Positions 7,103-9,316 of a stretch of DNA of 9,316 nucleotides are shown in pieces. Under the pieces are notes generated by a model. The model had not been told where the DNA came from. It searched no databases and saw only the letters and a program-made list of their open reading frames with translations. A program made the translations under genes and the position numbers. Numbering within the stretch: the stretch's first letter is position 1; each line of letters starts with the position of its first letter. Source of the DNA: CAZGKX01 sp964525945 (GTDB taxonomy: Bacteria > Pseudomonadota > Gammaproteobacteria > Legionellales > Legionellaceae); assembly GCA_964525945.1 (NCBI GenBank), contig CAZGKX010000078.1:1-9316 (forward strand). The letters are read 5' to 3'.

Positions 7103-7138
7103 GGTGGGCACGTCGCTTTGCTCCTTTGCTCACCCTAC
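7103..7138 (-). repeat. REP-like palindrome B
   Basis: This 36-nt element reads GGTGGGCACGTCGC ... CACCCTAC on the plus strand, so it is inverted relative to A. It differs from C at a few positions (TTTGCTC for TGCGCTC, and GCTCACC for GCCCACC, which weakens the outer stem). It lies at the 5' flank of the deleted RAYT unit, in the place C occupies beside the intact unit. Confidence 0.8.
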
Positions 7139-7209
7139 GGGATGGGAGCAATACGCACTCTTAGTTACACCTAAATTAATTAGTCCTCACCATCTTACGC
7201 CGTATGTTG
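7139..7209. other. Unmatched filler between the two RAYT units
   Basis: These roughly 70 nt, AT-rich in the middle, match neither unit. They separate REP B from the partial REP at 7210, and no gene or hairpin was seen. They may be old host sequence, or residue of the event that produced two adjacent units. Confidence 0.4.
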
Positions 7210-7222
7210 ACGTGCCTACCTC
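7210..7222 (+). repeat. Partial REP-like element
   Basis: Only the end of a REP is recognisable (GACGTGCCTACCT), in the position where the deleted unit has complete REP A. The outer part and the pairing arm are missing, and one arm base is changed (GCCTACC for GCCCACC). The 3' side of the intact RAYT unit therefore lacks a functional palindrome. Confidence 0.55.
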
Positions 7223-7226
7223 TCCT

Positions 7227-7748
7227 TTACTCGAAAATAAATTGTGAGTTGCTCTCCAGTTGCTGTTCATTTCCCCAATTTAAATCATAATAACCGCGTT
7301 CTAAATATTGCCTAAAAGTGCTGTGGCTCCAATCAGCCGGATTTTTTACGTAACCATGCTTCACCGGATTATAATGGATATAGTCCAAGCACCGTGCAAA
7401 ATCATCTGCATTGCGCACAGCATGTTCCCAGAAACGTTTTTGCCATATGGTTTTTTCGCGGCGGTGATTGGTTGGGCATTCAAAATTCAATGAAAAATAC
7501 CGTTTAATTAAATTCCAACGCAGTGAAAAATTATCATCGTGTGGGGGCAATTGCCAAATGCAATGCAGGTGATCGGGCAATACAACCAGGCCTTTTATTT
7601 TAAAGGGGTGGTTGGTTTTTACATGATGAAAGGATTTTTTTAAGCGGTGCAGGGCATCAGGTGAGCATAATAGGGGTTGGCGTTGATGGGTGACAACGGT
7701 AAAAAAATAGACGCCACCTTTTATGAACGTTCGGCGATAATTGCTCAT
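7227..7748 (-). CDS. REP-associated tyrosine transposase (RAYT, IS200-like Y1 family)
   Basis: RAYTs are single-domain HUH endonucleases that cut single-stranded REP hairpins and join DNA through a tyrosine-DNA link. The 173 residues include an N-terminal strand region (YRRTFIKGGVYFFTVVTHQR), the metal-binding motif DHLH with His60 and His62 in LVVLPDHLHCIW, WQKRFWEHAVRN at 102-113, and the nucleophile region LDYIHYNPVKHGYV (121-134), where Tyr123 or Tyr126 is catalytic. All key residues are present, so the enzyme looks intact, at normal length for the family. No strong Shine-Dalgarno precedes the ATG at 7748, consistent with low expression. REP palindromes lie around the gene, which is the diagnostic context, and a deletion derivative sits immediately to its left. 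RAYTs are usually single-copy, domesticated genes rather than active insertion sequences, so the adjacent second unit is unusual. Confidence 0.93.
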   Translation of the reverse strand: MSNYRRTFIKGGVYFFTVVTHQRQPLLCSPDALHRLKKSFHHVKTNHPFKIKGLVVLPDHLHCIWQLPPHDDNFSLRWNLIKRYFSLNFECPTNHRREKTIWQKRFWEHAVRNADDFARCLDYIHYNPVKHGYVKNPADWSHSTFRQYLERGYYDLNWGNEQQLESNSQFIFE

Positions 7749-7856
7749 TTTTAATATCCATGGATGGGTTGGAATTTGTTGAGGGTGTCAATGCGCCCTT
7801 GTGTTTACCTTAAAGGGGATGGGGGGTGAATGCAAGATTTTTTTGTGGGACGGTTT

Positions 7857-7892
7857 GGTGGGCACGTCGCTGCGCTCCTTTGCCCACCCTAC
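7857..7892 (-). repeat. REP-like palindrome C (left arm of the inverted REP pair)
   Basis: This 36-nt element reads GGTGGGCACGTCGCTGCGC ... CACCCTAC on the plus strand. It has intact GGTGGGC/GCCCACC arms and is the exact reverse complement, 36 of 36 bases, of element D. It lies about 110 nt upstream of the RAYT start codon. Confidence 0.9.
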
Positions 7893-7914
7893 CTTAGCCC
7901 CAAATCCTCCACCC

Positions 7915-7950
7915 GTAGGGTGGGCAAAGGAGCGCAGCGACGTGCCCACC
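7915..7950 (+). repeat. REP-like palindrome D (right arm of the inverted REP pair)
   Basis: This 36-nt element ends 5 nt before the stop codon of the acetoacetyl-CoA synthetase gene (7958-7956). With C and a 22-nt spacer (7893-7914) it forms a 94-nt structure like a BIME (paired, inverted REPs). Transcribed from the synthetase side, it could fold into a very long hairpin that protects or ends that mRNA. Confidence 0.9.
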
Positions 7951-7955
7951 ATGCT

Positions 7956-9316
7956 CTACGTCAAGCCCAGCTCTTCTCTATTCTTGAAATACTCCAAGGC
8001 CTCAGGATTGGCAAGCGAGCCTAAATTCTGGATGGCTTGGCCGTGCACCACTTGCCGGATAGCGACTTCGACGATTTTGCCGCTGATGGTGCGGGGGATG
8101 TCGGTCACTTGTAGAATTTTTGCAGGAACGTGACGGGGGGAGGCGTTGGTGCGAAGGGTGTGGCGGATGGTGTTTTGCAAGGTTTCATCCAATATTGCCC
8201 CGGGGCGTAATTTCACGAACAGCACCACGCGCACATCGTCCTGCCAATCTTGACCGATCACCACACTGTCTAATATGTCCGAGATGCTTTCAATTTGCCG
8301 GTAAATTTCTGCTGTACCAATTCTCACGCCACCGGGGTTTAAAATGGCATCGGACCGTCCATAAATGATCAAACCATGATGAGACGTGATCTCAGCAAAA
8401 TCGCCATGCGCCCATACCCCTGGAAAACGTTCAAAATAAGCTTTTTTATACATTACTTTACTGGCATCTTGCCAAAAACACACCGGCATCGAAGGAAACG
8501 GTTTTGTGCAAACCAATTCGCCCCGTGTTTCCTGAACCGGTTGTCCCTGTTCATTATAAACCTGCATCGCAAAACCTAACCCCAAACATTGCAATTCACC
8601 TCGATAAATAGGAAGCAGGGGATTGCCCAGGGCAAAACAGGCGACAATATCGGTGCCACCTGAGATGGAACTCAATTGCACGTCGGATTTAATGTGTTCG
8701 TACACAAAATCATAATTTTTCGGCAACAACGGCGAGCCTGTGGAAAGAATGCATCGCAAACTCTCCAAGTTGGCTATTTGCATAGGGCGGGTGCCTGTTT
8801 TTTCGATGGCTGAAATGAATTTTGCGCTGGTGCCAAACACCGTCACTTTTTCTTGCTCAATGATCCGGAACAAACGCCCAGCATCGGGATAGGTGGGTGA
8901 ACCTTCATACAACGTTAAGGTCGTGCCCAACGCCAACGCTGAGACCATCCAATTCCACATCATCCAACCACAGGTGGTGTAAAAAAATAAATTGTCATGG
9001 GGGCGTAAATCGGTGTGCAAGCCAAGCTCTTTGATGTGTTGCAAAAAAGTGCCTCCGGCTCCATGCACGATGCATTTGGGTTTACCGGTGGTGCCGGATG
9101 AAAATAAAATGTAAAGGGGGTGCGCAAACGGCTGCGCTGCAAATTCCATCTCGTGGACCGGACCTAAAAATTCATCCCACATGACCGCATTGGCAATTTC
9201 GTTGCAATGTATGGGCAATTGCACAAACGGACAAACAACCACGCGGGCTAACCACGGCATTAACGCGCTTATTTGTTGAATTTTTTCACGGCCATCGTGG
9301 ATCTTGCCATGGTAGG
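7956..9316 (-). CDS. aacS: Acetoacetyl-CoA synthetase (acetoacetate-CoA ligase), 5' end outside window
   Basis: This adenylate-forming enzyme activates acetoacetate to acetoacetyl-CoA with ATP and CoA, letting the cell use ketone bodies or recycle polyhydroxybutyrate products. The frame is open through the right edge: upstream of the ATG at 9260 it continues with YHGKIHDGREKIQQISAL. About 452 residues are visible of the usual 650 or so, and the N-terminal third is missing. Motifs include FSSGTTGKPKCIVHGAGG (P-loop, near 9104-9051), TTCGWMMWNWMVSALALG, which is characteristic of acetoacetate rather than acetate ligases, SISGGTDIV, GVWAHGDFAEI, LNPGGVRIGTAEIYRQIE, and PRTISGK with the catalytic lysine near 8078-8076. 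The C-terminus EALEYFKNREELGLT ends at a TAG 5 nt from REP D. The gene is convergent with the acidic-protein gene. Acetyl-CoA synthetase is a less likely alternative. Confidence 0.92.
   Translation of the reverse strand, partial: YHGKIHDGREKIQQISALMPWLARVVVCPFVQLPIHCNEIANAVMWDEFLGPVHEMEFAAQPFAHPLYILFSSGTTGKPKCIVHGAGGTFLQHIKELGLHTDLRPHDNLFFYTTCGWMMWNWMVSALALGTTLTLYEGSPTYPDAGRLFRIIEQEKVTVFGTSAKFISAIEKTGTRPMQIANLESLRCILSTGSPLLPKNYDFVYEHIKSDVQLSSISGGTDIVACFALGNPLLPIYRGELQCLGLGFAMQVYNEQGQPVQETRGELVCTKPFPSMPVCFWQDASKVMYKKAYFERFPGVWAHGDFAEITSHHGLIIYGRSDAILNPGGVRIGTAEIYRQIESISDILDSVVIGQDWQDDVRVVLFVKLRPGAILDETLQNTIRHTLRTNASPRHVPAKILQVTDIPRTISGKIVEVAIRQVVHGQAIQNLGSLANPEALEYFKNREELGLT

Larger units (their letters stand above)
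6760..7138 (-). mobile_element. Internally deleted RAYT unit (tandem partner of the intact unit)
   Basis: Positions 6760-7028 align without indels in the coding part to 7210-7478 (offset 450), which is the 3' half of the intact RAYT gene and its downstream flank. Positions 7029-7138 align to 7787-7892, the region upstream of the intact gene including its REP. The unit therefore keeps both outer flanks and has lost about 300 bp covering the promoter-proximal half of the transposase gene. Together with REP A it resembles a non-autonomous derivative that could be acted on in trans by the neighbouring transposase. Whether it is mobile is unknown. Confidence 0.8.

Noticed and set aside
6859..7493. 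Plus-strand open frames of about 60-100 codons in the RAYT region that resemble each other
   Set aside because: Their similarity only reflects the duplicated transposase DNA read antisense; the minus-strand frame carries the conserved motifs.
6736..7950. Repeats as a CRISPR array
   Set aside because: The repeats are palindromic, in alternating orientation, irregularly spaced and tied to a RAYT gene; there are no spacers or cas genes.

Overview
The window looks like the chromosome of a gammaproteobacterium, possibly from the Legionellales. That placement is an inference. It rests on an IspB close to the gammaproteobacterial form, a secreted PlcA/PlcB/PlcC-type zinc phospholipase C, a long-form urocanase, and an AT-rich acidic orphan protein resembling host-interaction proteins of intracellular bacteria. 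A 10-N run inside hutU shows this is a draft scaffold.

Left part (1-4.3 kb, all minus strand). In transcription order: the secreted phospholipase C-like gene (4233-2941), tRNA-Pro(CGG) (2790-2714), urocanate hydratase hutU (2693-672), and a seven-helix PQ-loop membrane protein (675-16). hutU and the PQ-loop gene overlap by 4 nt (ATGA) and are probably translationally coupled. hutU starts only 20 nt after the tRNA CCA end, so tRNA processing may create the hutU mRNA 5' end.

Middle (4.3-6.7 kb). ispB (minus) makes the polyprenyl diphosphate side chain of ubiquinone. It has a good sigma70-like promoter and diverges from a plus-strand gene for a 408-residue acidic, low-complexity protein of unknown function, which I treat as a secreted-effector candidate.

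Right part (6.7-9.3 kb). A REP/RAYT island fills the space between the convergent 3' ends of the acidic-protein gene and an acetoacetyl-CoA synthetase gene that runs off the right edge. The island holds an intact REP-associated tyrosine transposase (7748-7227). It also holds a tandem second unit whose transposase has lost its N-terminal half by internal deletion, but which keeps its flanks and REP palindromes. Four REP elements and one partial one are present; two of them form a perfect 36-bp inverted pair ending 5 nt from the synthetase stop codon.

Metabolically, hutU (histidine to glutamate), acetoacetyl-CoA synthetase (acetoacetate use) and the exported phospholipase fit an organism living on amino acids and lipid-derived carbon. 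The most unusual structures are the RAYT island with its deletion derivative, the tRNA-hutU-PQ-loop arrangement, and the orphan acidic protein.
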